Assembly: GCA_013398955.1 (NCBI GenBank)
Contig: VWPU01014064.1
Location: 230,094 to 294,093 of the forward strand
Length of the DNA: 64,000 bases
From: Callaeas wilsoni
Taxonomy: Eukaryota; Chordata; Aves; Passeriformes; Callaeidae
Direction: 5' to 3'
Positions 52,877 to 64,000 of the stretch are shown here, piece after piece. Both the position numbers and the translations under genes were made by a program. Every line of letters starts with the position of its first letter. Within the stretch, counting starts at the first letter, position 1. Below the pieces are notes generated by a model. The model was not told the DNA's origin, searched no databases, and saw only the letters and a list, made by a program, of their open reading frames with translations.

Positions 52877-53724
52877 GTACTGGGAGGTGAGTGAGCGATA
52901 TCCTTGGATATTCAAGAGGTTACTAGGTAATAAGTCAGGCAAAGATATGAATTTCTACAACAGTGATAAGAAAGAATGAACTTTTTAACTTGAAAGATAT
53001 TAATTTTTCTCTCTTCAAGAAATGTGCATGACTGAAATTCAAGTTGGTCAAGTTTGGTAACTGGATCAGCAGTTTCCATGGTAGAGCCTGACCACTGGAC
53101 ATGCTGATTATAAAAGCATAGTTCTGTTATTCCTCCTGAGAGCCTCAAACAAAAACCCTTTGTTGCAGTTTTCCTTGAGGTGGCTGAGCCTATCAGTGAT
53201 GCCCTCTGGATCTGTGGGAGCAGCATCTCGTGGATCTGTCCTGTATCCATCTTGTGGCACAAACTTTGAACTACCTGAGCTCCTGGAGTGGGGAAGGGCT
53301 AAAGGCCTTAAGAAGAACACACAAATTGCTACTGACTGGTTACAAAAGAAATCAGAAGGGATCTAAATCTAAATATTTGATAAAAACTAGAGAGTTGGAC
53401 AATGGCAGGGTCATTGCTGTATGCATGGATGCAAACTAGCTCATCTTACAGGAAGAGAAGATGGGTGTATACTGATATTGTAATGTCTTAAGCTTTTTTC
53501 TCAGATGTGTTCAAGTATTCTCTAAATGAAAATTAAAAAAAGGGCTGGATTAAACTGACCTCAGATCTGCTACACAAAGTCATATTTAACATAGAGGAAA
53601 AGTAGCTCTTAAAGAGAATTAAGAGTATTTATCTGGATGGTTGCAGAAATTCTTGCCATTTTGGCTAAGAGCCAACATGCAGAAATGAAGAATTAGGAAG
53701 CAGGGAAAAGACCTGGTGTAAATA

Positions 53725-53931
53725 GGCTTCACCCAGAGGGTGGCTGGGCACTGGAACAGGCTCCTCAGGGCAGTGGTCACAGCACCAAGGCTGACAGAGT
53801 TCCAGAAGTGTTTGGACAATACTTCTGTGCACAGGGTGTGACTCTTGGGGATGGTGCTGTGCAGGGCCAGGAGCTGGACTCAATGATCCTTGTGGGTCTC
53901 TTCCAACTCAGGATATTATATTATTCTATGA
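53725..53931 (+). mobile_element. CR1 LINE fragment, last ~200 bp
   Basis: AGAGGGTGGCTGGGCACTGG, then AACAGGCTCCTCAGGGCAGT, TTCCAGAAGTGTTTGGACAA, and the tail GACTCAATGATCC, CTCTTCCAACTCAGGATATT and TTCTATGAG match the sense CR1 3' end. The ACTCAGGATATT form of the tail resembles the one on the SINE near 2 kb. The copy is 5'-truncated and non-coding. Confidence 0.93.
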
Positions 53932-56900
53932 GGAAAAAACACTAGGATTTATTGGCATCAGAGATTTCAGTAATGTGTCACTTCAGGAGGCATGGAGAGG
54001 ATTCCATAGTGGGGTATTTGGTGGGCATTTCCTCTTGGATTAAAAGTTGTAGAGAAAATACAAACCACCCAATAGGAGTTTCAGTGTGAAGAAAAAAATT
54101 TTTAAAAATCTTTTTGCTGAGGCAACAAGAGCAAATGGGGGGCACAGCAAAGTGGTCAGTGTACCACCCTAGCTGTCCATGGTCTGTGGCAGGTACCGCT
54201 GTATCCCTTTACTAGATCACCTGTAAGTGGCCAGAACCTCTCACTTCTCAAATGAGTAACCCAGCATTACCCTTTGAAAAATCTTCCTCAAAGTCTCAGT
54301 AGCACAAGATGGGAAGGCAGATCTATTGGAAAGCAGTGATTTTGCACATTAGTGCGTGACTGTGTTAGATTTGGGAGTCCTCAGTGTCAAATTTTAACGG
54401 AACCCTAATTGCATCTGGGTCACTATATAAATTTGCTCCAAAATAAAAATGCATTAATTCTAATCTTAATAAAAGCAGCAGCTGCAGATGGCATTAATAT
54501 CTTTAGGTAAAAAAGCTTAAAGAATCACTGTAGGTGAATTTTCATATTTTAAAATTATTGAATTTTTAAGTAAGTTTCCAAAGATTTGTAATTCTTCTTA
54601 TTGCACTGGATCATTCAGCAGAATGTTTAATGCCGGGGAGGGAATGCTTCACATTGACAGGCTAAAGGAGTGAGGAGAAACTTAAAATTCCTTCAGAGTA
54701 AGAAGAAAGACAATTAATTGCTGATAGTACTTTAGGAAATGTTAGGAAGAGCCTGTCGGATGCATGGGTGAGAGCATCTTTTGGGCATAGTGATAGACAA
54801 GGCTAATAAAGCCAGGGCTCAAGAACATGAAAGGAGTGTTTGGCAGGAAGCTATAAGCAAAAAAATCATCTCTGTATTTAAAAATAAGTAGAACTGCAAT
54901 CGAAAGGAGGTGGGAAAAAGCAAGGCTAGATGTGTAAGCAGCAGAACCAGAGTGTTGATGCTATTAGCACAGGAAACCGAGGCGGTGAGCTGGGGTAAGA
55001 CTCTGTCCCAGTTCCTAAATCTCATGTGAACATGGACGAGACAAAACCATGAACTTACAAACTGGTTTATTTTCACTTGCACAGCATCAGGTCTTTTTAT
55101 TTCAGTTTTCAGCTGTCATATGCTAACATACATACAGCATTGAAATTGAGCATTTCTTTCATTGCATCTTTTCCTTGTTTAAGTACGAACAGTTTGCTCT
55201 TGCTGAGCAGATTGAGCTTGGAGGCCTTGCATGGTAAAGCTGGCTTTTGAGCTCTTAGGGCCTTTCTATGGCTTTTTTTGTTTCTATACAGCTTTGTGGC
55301 ATTATAAAATTTTACATTTGAGCAAATTTATTTGCTAACTGTACTTTGCCCTACCTACCTAATATTCTGTATTGGATTTTTGTCCCGTAAAATTTGTATG
55401 ATCATTGATGGTGACAGATTTCTGGGAGATAAAGAGCCTTGAATGCTGCTTCACTTATATAAGCTCTAATTGGAGCAGCTGGCTATTTCTCGAGTTGCTT
55501 ACAAAATATGTAATTGTAATTGTGGGTGAGGTTGGCTATTCAAGGACTGTTTTGCTGGCCTCCTGCCAGAGATCATAGCATACTTCACTTTTTAGCCTGT
55601 GGGAGCAAAGTTAGGCAATGAGAGCTTTAGAAAATCCCACCCTACAATTACAACCAAAAGTAATTTTCTAGCAAGTGGTTGTCACTGCTGCCTTTTTTTT
55701 TTAAAAGCTGAGCCACCCGCTGGGAGTTTGATTCTCTAGGACTCTGAAGATGATTTGAGGGTGGGGGAATTCAACCTAAAAATTATTTAGAGGAGCTCTT
55801 CAATGCCTTAACAAAGACACAGTTGGAGGCCTGTCATTTCTGGACCTCCAGGGCTAAGAAATAAGCATTAAATGTTTTGGAAGGGGAGTATTTGTGTCTA
55901 AACATGTTCCTGTGTGCTCTGCACGTGTTCATAGAAACTCAGAATCTTTGTCAATTTTTGCCCTCCTTGTGATGAATTAGAAATGTGTATTGAATAATCT
56001 GGATTACTCTCTTTTCAGAATCCTTATTACCTTGTTTTTAAAGATGTAGTACCCAAAAGATTACAATTCTTTAAGACTATTGTTAGCTAAGTTGTTGAAA
56101 ATCTTTCAGTTATAGTTTATAAAATAGTGAGACTGTTGGTATTAGCAAATGAATCACTTTCACTGAAGAAAAGCTGGATTTTCAGAAGGAATCTGAGGTG
56201 CTGCTTTGTAAATAGAGCAGTAGACGTGGGACCCTGTTGTGCTCAGCACTTACACCAGAGTCAATCCTGAGCAACCCCTCTACAGTCACCAAATCCATGC
56301 TAACTTCATGGTGAGAGCAGAATATAAGCTCTGGTGTCCCGTGGCTTGCTTTACTCCTCGGTGGATTACCAAGGGTCAGCACTCGGGTTGTTGCTGATTT
56401 GTGGCTCTCAGCAGTGCATCTCCCCCGCTGCACCCTGGCTGCAGCATTGCAGGAGGCTGATGAAAATGTCACTTGGGAATGAGGTACCCAAGTTCCTGTG
56501 TGTAAAAGACAACTGATTTTTTTTTTCCTCCTAGGAGACTGTGTCATTTGCTGGTTGCTTTCAGTTTTCAGGGTCTATCTGAAAGCGTGCAGAAAAGGTT
56601 TTTTTAATGTATTTGGTGTAAAGGATTTGGAAATGCAGTCTTTTGGCTTTTCAGGGTGGGTGTTGTTGGTCCTGCAGTGCAAATGGCTGGGGATGTCTGC
56701 AGTGCTCTGCTGCTGTTCTGCTGGAAAAGTAAGCTGAAAACCAGAAACATTGCTGATCCTTTTTAAGTTCTTCCACAATGAGTTAATATTCTCTCATTTG
56801 TTCTAAAGTGTGATTTTTGCATTTATTTTACTTTGAGCCTCCAGTAACACCCATCAAGCCTGATTATACAAAGGGTTTGCAGTCAGACACTACTCAAGAA

Positions 56901-59900
56901 GAAGGAAGGATATAAAAATTACTGCTTGCTTCATAAAGAAACATATTAATCTCCCTCTGCCAGGCCTTTGTAAACCTTTGCAGTGGATAAATGATACTAC
57001 AGTTCTTCAAGCATGTAGGGAAGGGAAAGCTGGTTACTTGACTTGTGCTGTCAGCTATCATTGGAAACATAAAGTCTGTGTTGCTACAACTGCTGACAGT
57101 TTGTAGAAGTAGTGAATAAAAATACGCATTTTTAGTCAAATTCTGCTGCCTAACCAGAATATGCTTTTAGACTGATATCCTATTTTTGGGTGAAATGTAA
57201 TATATTTGATTGAATAATTCTGTTGTGAGTTTAGTATTTCATCTTTCTGTCTGTATTTTCAAGGCTATAAATAAATTCATGAGATCATTTTGACATTATC
57301 TTACAGTAAATATCTGTGGTAATTCCTGGATAAGAGATAAGAATTAATTTGTTATTTTGGTCAATCTATACTTACATGTATTCATTGTTATTGCAATATA
57401 ATATTTTAGTCACCTTATAAAAAACTTGTAATTGTACTCTTAAGACTGTAATTTCAAGAAATGTCCTTTGTGGTAGCCAGTGTTAACTGGTGCTTTGAAA
57501 GGTAGATTTAAAAAAGAATTCTACTATTGTTTTCTTGCGGTCATAAATAGAATCATAAATATACCACAATAATGCAAACTCTAATTCATATTTCTGTATA
57601 ATTATAGAAAACACAAATGGTTATTTGTCCTCTCTAATTTTCTGGCTGTATTTTCTGTAAATGCCAGCTCCACTATTTTTCTATATATTTTCATTTTGTT
57701 AGCTGGAGGAAAATGTCATTTCCCAGTAGACAGAATCAGAATCCTCTGTAAATAAAGTAAAATCAGAAATGTAAAATGTCAGCAACTGTTTTCATTTAAA
57801 GAAGGCCATTTTCTTTTTGTGTTTGCATACAGTGAATAGGGAAAAGAAGTTGATTTTTTTTCCCCAGTATTGCCAATAAAGATGATATTTCAAGCAGCAT
57901 TTTTAATTTGTTCTTCTCCAGGGGCTGACAATGAATTATTAACAGTTTTTAACAGCGATGCCACCAGTTCACAGTGTGTCTGTAATCCAAGGCTGAGTCC
58001 TATCCTCCTTGAAGGAATAATACTTTGTTCTGTGAATTCAGTGCAATTTCAGCTGGGGTCAGATGACCTTCAAGAAATACCTGTAGTGGGCTGAGATAGT
58101 ATCATCCCTGAACTGTTCAACCCTTGCTTTGGAGGTTTTGCTGGAAGACAGCTGAGGTAGCAGAACAAATCATCCAAGTGCTTTTCAGCATCTTTTGTGC
58201 AAAGTAACTATCTTTGTTTAATCAAGGCTCACTAACTATCCAAGTCAAGCCATCCAAGTCTGTGCTAAAGAAGAGGAGGGATTCTTATGCAATCAATTCC
58301 TCAGTCAACAGCAGGAGGGGTGGATTTCAGCCGAAGAATTAGCCAACAGCTTGTACGAGGAAAAGGCTTATGCCTTGTAGAAATATGGAGCCATTGGAAC
58401 TGCCAGCTTTCAGTTTTTCTTGGCTTATTTTAATCATGGAGAAGAACTCTGGGGAGGGTGAGATTAGTACATTGGGATTCAGCTTAATTCCAAAACCTGC
58501 ATAGCTGTCTTTGATTTACCTTCCTAATCTCCATCTTAGTCTTGCCCTGCAGGGGGTCCTGGCCTTTGAAGGGTGTATTTCCTTCCATCTAGGATGTGAA
58601 TAGCCCGGTGTGAGTGTGAGTTTTTTCACGTGCTGTAGAAGGACCACAGTCCTTGTCATACACACAGGTTAAGTATTACTCTTGGATGTCTGCACTTGGG
58701 AGGGATGAATTTGGTGTTAACACCTCGAATGCACAATCATATATATTGCCTCAGACAAAGTCATGTAAGTTATCTTTAACAACCCCTCACTGTGTATTAA
58801 GCTGTAGTGTATTCATTGGTGTTTATTGTGGTCTAAGATGGCATACGCTGATAGTTGCCATGGGCCAGGTAATATTTGTTAGCTGAATAAACTATAATAA
58901 CTGGATTTGGAATCTAATCCCTGGCTGAATGTGTGCATGGACTATCGTTGTTATTGAACTTCTTTAACAGAGTATTTTTGTGCTAAGAAACCAACATTAA
59001 TAGATGGGAATCTAGGGTAGATAGATGTGATCTGCTTAGTTTAATATCCTGTCTCAAAGAGAAATTTGTTTAGGGTAACAATATCTCATAACAAGGAGTG
59101 AAGAGGAAAGAGTTAATATTTCTTGTTTTTTAAAGTATATCACTAGTCACTTTTGTGCAATGACTCTTCTGTCATGAGACAGAGAGCTAAAGTTCCCTCT
59201 CAATATAACTCTTTATTTTTGATACATTAATTATGAATCTTCTTGTTTATTTCCCTTCTGGGATAAACACTATCAATGTTTTTAAATCCAACTTCAAAGG
59301 AAGAAGCTCTGTTTACAAAGAATTCCTAAAAATATGGCTAATCTTAAAAGTATGTTCCAAATACAAACTCCTTGATATCATAGTAATGTTACATTTCTTA
59401 AAGCATAGAAAAGGATGGAGTCAGAATATAATGCCCTCTCTGTCCATTGACCTGACACTATTACCTTTACACTGAAGATAGCTGGAGTTAGTATGAGAAA
59501 ATCTGACTTGTTATGTTTAGGAGGATAGGAACAGTACAACATATTTCTTATAAAATCTGAAAGTTGTATATTTGAGGTTTTGAATGAAAGTGCTCCCCAA
59601 TTCTACAGCAGTGCCTTAGAAATGGGTAACAAAAGGAAGCATAAACCAAGCAGTGCAGTCACTGGAAGAACAAAGATAATCTACATATTTATGTGAATAA
59701 ATAAGAACAACTACTTGTTTTTGCTGTCTCAGTTGCTTCTTCCAATTATAGCATCCCCTTTTCTCTGTCTTAATCTTTTTCTTAATTAATACTGGTGAAG
59801 TCATACTCATCTATGTTGTCTAGACATTTTTTATATGTAAACATAATTATTAAAAGATTTATGTTTACTATGACCCTGGCATACTCTGAGATGGCCTAAA

Positions 59901-59949
59901 TACCCCTAGTGTTGTTTGCCCGAGGCTGTATTTTGTATACTGAAGACCT
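53932..59949. other. Intron sequence without recognisable feature
   Basis: AT-rich, especially at 57.2-57.8 kb. A 74-codon ORF at 57870-58094 is preceded by CTTCTCCAG but lacks a donor and resembles no known protein. Confidence 0.5.
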
Positions 59950-59994
59950 GTAACGGGTTCAGGCATTGGAATGAACTGCTCAAGGAGATGGTGG
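59950..59994 (+). mobile_element. CR1 LINE fragment, left part of a split copy
   Basis: CAGGCATTGGAATGAACTGC followed by TCAAGGAGATGGTGG is the CR1 segment that normally precedes CATCCCTGGAGGTGTTT. The continuation is found about 430 bp further on, at 60428, so the two belong to one copy. Confidence 0.75.
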
Positions 59995-60427
59995 TGTTTA
60001 GGAAACGTCCCTATCCAACCATCCAGGAGCCGCTCTGACAGTCACACCCGCACCACCTGAGCTGGGATCGAGGCACCTCCACAGCTGCGCCCCCCACACT
60101 CACCCAGCCAGCCCAGGATTCCCACAGCACAGTCTCAGATGTCTCAATTGTTAAAATAATATTAATTTTGGTGCAATAACAAAATAACAGCTGGAGCTGG
60201 TGCCTCCAAGGAGGGACCTTGAACAAAGACCTCTCAGAGTCTAAGCACAAAATGTCTGTGAGTCCTTGACTCCCGCCCTAAACGTCCAGTCCCCTGGCTG
60301 GTGCCACAGGTCCCTGGGCCCTTCGTTTTGCAAAGGGTGGCATTTGACAGCCTCTTTCCTGGGGCTCAGCCTGCAGCCCACACTGCAGCTGCTCATGGAG
60401 CTACCTGCACTGGATGTGTTCCTCAGC
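59995..60427. mobile_element. Insert inside a CR1 copy, possible solo LTR
   Basis: A segment of about 433 bp separates two parts of one CR1. GGTGG stands on both sides (59990-59994 and 60428-60432), which would be a 5-bp target-site duplication as made by ERVL-type integrases. The insert starts TGTTTAGG as an LTR may, but ends CTCAGC rather than CA, so its limits or identity may differ. It is GC-richer than the surroundings and contains an A/T-rich piece (AATTTTGGTGCAATAACAA) that could hold a polyadenylation region. No coding motif of a retrovirus is visible. TTTAGGAAACG at its left edge also resembles the next bases of CR1, so a duplication or other rearrangement remains possible. Confidence 0.4.
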
Positions 60428-60577
60428 GGTGGCATCGCCATCCCTGGAGGTGTTTGGGAAAGGACGGGATGTGACAGTCAGGGCCATGGTCTAGCTGACA
60501 AGGTGCTGATCAGTCAAAGGTTGTACTCAATGGTCTTGGAGGTCTCTTCCCACCTTAATGATTCTGTGATACTATGA
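60428..60577 (+). mobile_element. CR1 LINE fragment, right part of a split copy with 3' end
   Basis: GCCATCCCTGGAGGTGTTTG, GGGCCATGGTCTAGCTGACA, CTCAATGGTCTTGGAGGTCT and the terminal ATTCTGTGATACTATGA give the complete sense CR1 3' end. It joins the fragment at 59950-59994. Confidence 0.93.
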
Positions 60578-62568
60578 ATTGGACTGGAGTTAGAATCCAA
60601 GTCTTCTATGTAAAGAGCAGTGAGAGCTATGTGACCTTGACTGTAGGTGGAGGAGTGTGTGTATGTGTATGTATATATATATATATATATATGTAAAACT
60701 AGAATACAGAAGTGTTTCCTCTGTAAAAACCTCAGACTTTTTCACATCTCAAAGCTTTAAAATTTCAATTAGAAGTCTCTTATGCCAATGGCGGCCTTTC
60801 AGATAAGTTTTTTATTTACTTGAGCACTGGCTCTCAATTTATTATCGCCAATAACAAACAATATTCAGGGACATTAAAATGCATGTCAGGATGCTCTTCA
60901 AACGATAAGATTCGTTTAGTTTGCTGTAGCACAGGCACAATGATATTCTGAAAGGACCAAGACATTAGAGTAATTTTAAATTAGGTTTAGCTTCATATAT
61001 TTCTTGCATAGTGATAGATGACTTGTTTTACAATACAAGTAAAGTATTTGGAATTAGTTGAGGGGTATAAAGTTAAATATAAACTTGCTGGTTCCTTGCA
61101 GAATTGTAGCCTAACAATTTTTACATCCAGGAAAATTATTAGACCTAAGTACATCTCAAAAATTGTTTTTCAGTTTTGGAGATAGATCTGAGCTGTCCAA
61201 GTACTTGTTGAAGCATATTTTACATAAAAATTGAAAAAGCAGGTTTGGTGGGATCAGGTTTTTTCCATGTATCAGCGTTCATTAAACAAAACAAAAAAAA
61301 AAGCAAAAAAAAAAGCCTTCTGATTGCCAAATTCTGTGTAATGAAGTCTTAGTCAAAATGTGCTAGCTATTACAAAAAGACAGATCAGAAAGAGGTAACT
61401 CATGCCTAGCCCAGGGGCAAGTCAAAAGTTATTAGTACATCTGCCTATATACTGCTTAATTGTTGTTTTTCAAGGAGTCAGAAGATGCTGCAAGGGGGAT
61501 GTTAACAGCTGATGTTTCTCTGCCGTACCACAGCTGCGTGCAGCAGAGGCTGCACATACCTTGTCTGAGGAGCCTTTACACGGTGAACAGAGCAAAGGAC
61601 TCAGCCTTTACTGTGTCTTTGAGTAAACTCCCACCCTAATGAGCAATGGGTTGCTTTTGCTGCTGTAGAATAACAACAGAGGTTGCTGGAATTTTTTATT
61701 AGATCAGGGAAATTCAGGTTAAATGGGTGCAAATTAGACCGTGTTCAAACTTATGTTCTGTAAATATAATTCGACTTATAATATGTATTTTGTAGACTTT
61801 TCATCATGGTTATATTTATTAGTATTATCTTGCTGCAAGAAAATAATTCTTGAAGGATTACTAGAGGGCTTTCTCTTCTGTCAGGGAAAATAAAACATAC
61901 TCAAAATAAGTTTGATGTGAAAATACAAAATATATGTCCTTTTATATATAAAGGCTGAATAAATGCCAATTTTGCATGTTCCCTAATTAAGTTCAATTTA
62001 ACAAGTATTCATTTACTAAATCATGCCCTTCCTTATTGATATTGTGAATAGGTGTGTGAAATATGTATTTTATTCGGTACACACAACTGTACAATAATTT
62101 AATCCATAGTCATTATGCAGTTGTCCAGTATTTGGGAAAGAAGCCATAGCAGTCTGCATCCATATTGGTTCACGTGTTTGGGCCCAGGACTTGGGATGAC
62201 ATAGGTGGTGTCTGGCTGCCATTTAAACTGAAGGATCAGTGTTCCATTTCTGCCATTTAAATATGAGCAATAATTGCTATAAAGATCCCAAGGACAACAA
62301 AAGAGCTTTTCAAGGCTAATATCTCCTGTTAGTGTTGGAGAAATCATTGCAGCTTCAAAGGTTTCCCATGATTGTCTGAGATTTTGTAACAGTTCTCTCA
62401 GCTGCTCATTTAGTGTTTTTAAAGATACTAAAGCTGTATGGAGATGCTTATTAAATTAAGTAACACTGATAGTAAGAGACTTTAGTTTTAAGGTTTTTAG
62501 TAAAGAAGAATGGGACATCCTTCAGTATGATAGTAGTTAAGATATCTAAGGATGTAATTCTCAATTAT
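60578..62568. other. Intron sequence with a GT/TA microsatellite
   Basis: Apart from the dinucleotide repeat at 60654-60693 and an A-rich stretch at about 61290-61317 (runs of A broken by C or GC), nothing is recognised. Confidence 0.5.
60654..60693. repeat. Compound (GT)n(TA)n microsatellite
   Basis: GT-rich units with interspersed AT pass into about ten TA units. Confidence 0.95.
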
Positions 62569-62595
62569 GTTTTTTTTGTTGTTGTTTTTTTTTTT
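62569..62595. repeat. T-rich tract
   Basis: Two T runs joined by GTTGTTG. Confidence 0.9.
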
Positions 62596-62692
62596 CCTAA
62601 GACTTCTCCATTGTTAACCAGCAGCTACAAGAATTGAAACCTTGGTACTAATTTTTGCAATTTTCATACAGAGAGAAAACAAGGGTTCATCT

Positions 62693-62816
62693 CTGTGTAT
62701 GTGTGTGTGTTTTGGGTTTTTTGGGTTGGGTTTTTTTTTTGCTCTTGTTGTTTGGGTTTTTTTGTTTGTTTTGTTTTGGTTGGTTGGGGGTTTTTGTTTG
62801 TTTTTGGTTTGTTTTA
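62693..62816 (+). repeat. G/T-only biased low-complexity tract
   Basis: About 120 bp in which the plus strand is almost entirely G and T: a TG dinucleotide repeat, then GGG runs at 62714, 62723, 62728 and 62754, and GGGGG at 62786, separated by T-runs, ending in TTTG and TTTTG units. Overlapping long open frames rich in Phe, Leu, Val and Cys are artefacts of this composition. Confidence 0.9.
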
Positions 62817-64000
62817 TTTAAGAATAAGAAGAAAGACAACAGCAATTAGTTCAGCTCAGAGCACTTTCCTCCACAGCTAGACCATTTTAAAGTGACTGAA
62901 TCTGTTTCTTTTAGCAGAGGCCAGATGAAGAGAGAGCAGATGAACGGTGCAATCTGAGTATGAAAAGCCTAAACCTGGTTTAAGCAGACAGTACTTGGTA
63001 GCCCCACAACAGGTTGCTGTTTTCTGTTACTCTACTCACATATCTCCTGTGTATATGAAGTATTGATTCCTTCATCAAAATTCTCTGTAAGAAGAGCAAA
63101 TACCCTTAAATCTTGATAATATTTGGCTCCTTGTGTTTCCCCTTTCTGTTTATTTTACATTTCCATTTTGGCTGCTTTAGCTCGTACCTGAGATGATGCA
63201 CTTGAAGGCCTTCTTTCTGCTGAACTTGGCCAACAAGATATTTGAGGTTGCAGTAGATGTTTGTTCTATTTGAGTGCATTTTGCTGACCATATTTTGCTA
63301 TTTATTCTACTCTAGAAGTAAATGCAGGCATGGTTCCCTGAAATCACCATTTAGCAGCAAGGGCCAATGACAGGACCGACCTCCCAACCAAGTCTTCTAA
63401 GCCTCTCCTTGCTGATGGCTGATGCAGACCTGTGAGTTAGAAAAGAGCTGTGTCTGTTGTGAGAAGTGTTTGACTGAAGGGTGGCTTTTAGAGCTGGGAA
63501 CTCAAATGGGCAGTGTGCTGCCTGCTGCTTTCACATATCCAGAGGTGTCATATCGCAGACCGTAAATGTGACCATTGACTGTACATCATGATTATGTCAT
63601 ATAAGTGCAGCTGGAAGAACATTTGTCTGGCATTAAACCAAACAGCTCAACTCTTTCAGACAGCAGCACACACATAACAGTTTCAGATCGTTCATCCGTC
63701 TAGTTTTTGATATACTGTGAAAAGAAATGCCAGAATTTATGCACATGGCCACGCTGCTGACAGATTCCTCAGCATACTTTGAAGGTATCTGACAGCTCCA
63801 ATTTAAGTTTACTAATGTGATAAAGTGTTTTTTAAAGGGTATAAACATTTTATATGGGAAGCTGCAGTCTTGCCAGTGAAAGTGTTTGGTTTTACAAAAG
63901 CATAAAGAAAACAAACACCCCTCCATAAAATAACATGGCTTTACAGTAATATTGTTAAAGAAATTTATATATATAGTTTATATATGTATATTTTTATATA
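62817..64000. other. Intron sequence to window end, AT-rich at the edge
   Basis: No element recognised. The last 40 bases are nearly pure A and T (TATATA-type). Confidence 0.5.

Larger units (their letters stand above)
30493..53724. other. Downstream SORCS2 intron, long stretch without recognised genes
   Basis: No exon, RNA gene or transposon family recognised over 23 kb. Items seen: GC-richer patches at 35.8-36.3, 37.48-37.85 and 46.0-46.75 kb; a G10 run at 37610-37619; a hairpin at 47354-47395 (TAAAAAAATATGCA paired with TGCATATTTTTTA); a TTG microsatellite at 47817-47849; a 13-bp tandem duplication (AGATTTAAACCTC) at 48227-48252; an 11-bp-arm palindrome at 52854-52876. The next SORCS2 exon, expected to encode a peptide around DEGATFQK, was looked for and not seen. 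Confidence 0.5.

Noticed and set aside
52878..52896. Donor-like GGGAGGTGAGTGAG
   Set aside because: No matching upstream acceptor with an open familiar frame; isolated strong donor strings occur by chance.
57870..58094. Frame preceded by TTCTTCTCCAG, resembling an exon start
   Set aside because: No donor site at the end, runs into a stop, and the translation is unfamiliar; a lone acceptor-like string is common in introns.
60266..60577. 103-codon frame across the insert and CR1 tail
   Set aside because: It runs from the putative LTR into CR1 non-coding tail, so it cannot be a real protein.
62655..62880. Hydrophobic 61- and 64-codon frames that look like membrane peptides
   Set aside because: They are produced by the G/T low-complexity tract, which encodes Phe, Leu, Val, Cys, Trp and Gly in any frame.
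1..64000. Prokaryote-type systems (operons, CRISPR arrays, attachment sites)
   Set aside because: No ribosome binding sites, regular spaced repeats or tightly packed ORFs; the presence of introns, CR1 and SINE sequence shows a vertebrate genome.

Overview
The window looks like vertebrate nuclear DNA from a bird, probably a passerine. It is AT-rich, has no dense run of long ORFs, and carries several 5'-truncated CR1 LINE fragments on both strands. At about 2.04-2.16 kb there is a minus-strand element with a tRNA-Ile-like head and a CR1-type tail. That structure matches the tRNA-Ile/CR1 SINE family I recall from passerines (TguSINE1), and it is the main basis for narrowing 'bird' to 'passerine'. 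I see no prokaryotic, viral-genome or plasmid features.

The only protein-coding sequence I can support is one 100-bp exon at 16012-16111 on the plus strand. It has a consensus acceptor (TTTCTTTCAG) and donor (GTATGT). Its 33 full codons translate to a segment of the VPS10 beta-propeller of SORCS2, a sortilin-family receptor, including the Asp-box SSDFGTLY and the string TVIDNFYIC. By analogy with vertebrate SORCS genes it should be exon 3. The window is therefore read as about 16 kb of the upstream intron, the exon, and at least 48 kb of the downstream intron. I looked for the neighbouring exons by their expected peptides and did not find them.

Layout: 1-16.0 kb is upstream intron, with the SINE (2.0 kb), an AT-rich hairpin abutting a short CR1 tail (3.8-4.0 kb) and an 830-bp minus-strand CR1 that keeps a decayed reverse transcriptase C-terminal half (4.95-5.78 kb). 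The exon lies at 16.0 kb. From 16.1 to 64 kb is downstream intron, with a 105-nt imperfect hairpin (20.9 kb), two probable ancient MIR SINE remnants (25.7 and 27.3 kb), a nested and folded-back CR1 cluster (30.05-30.49 kb), a CR1 tail (53.7 kb), a CR1 split by a roughly 433-bp insert that may be a solo LTR (59.95-60.58 kb), and a strongly G/T-biased tract (62.7 kb). Several GC-richer patches (18.6, 24.3, 35.8, 37.5 and 46.0 kb) have no assignment.

I found no undescribed multi-gene system. The most useful second looks are the 20.9-kb hairpin, the CR1 fold-back, the insert inside the 60-kb CR1, and a possible Pro-to-Ser change in the SORCS2 exon. All family assignments come from reading the sequence and from memory of consensus sequences; no search was run.
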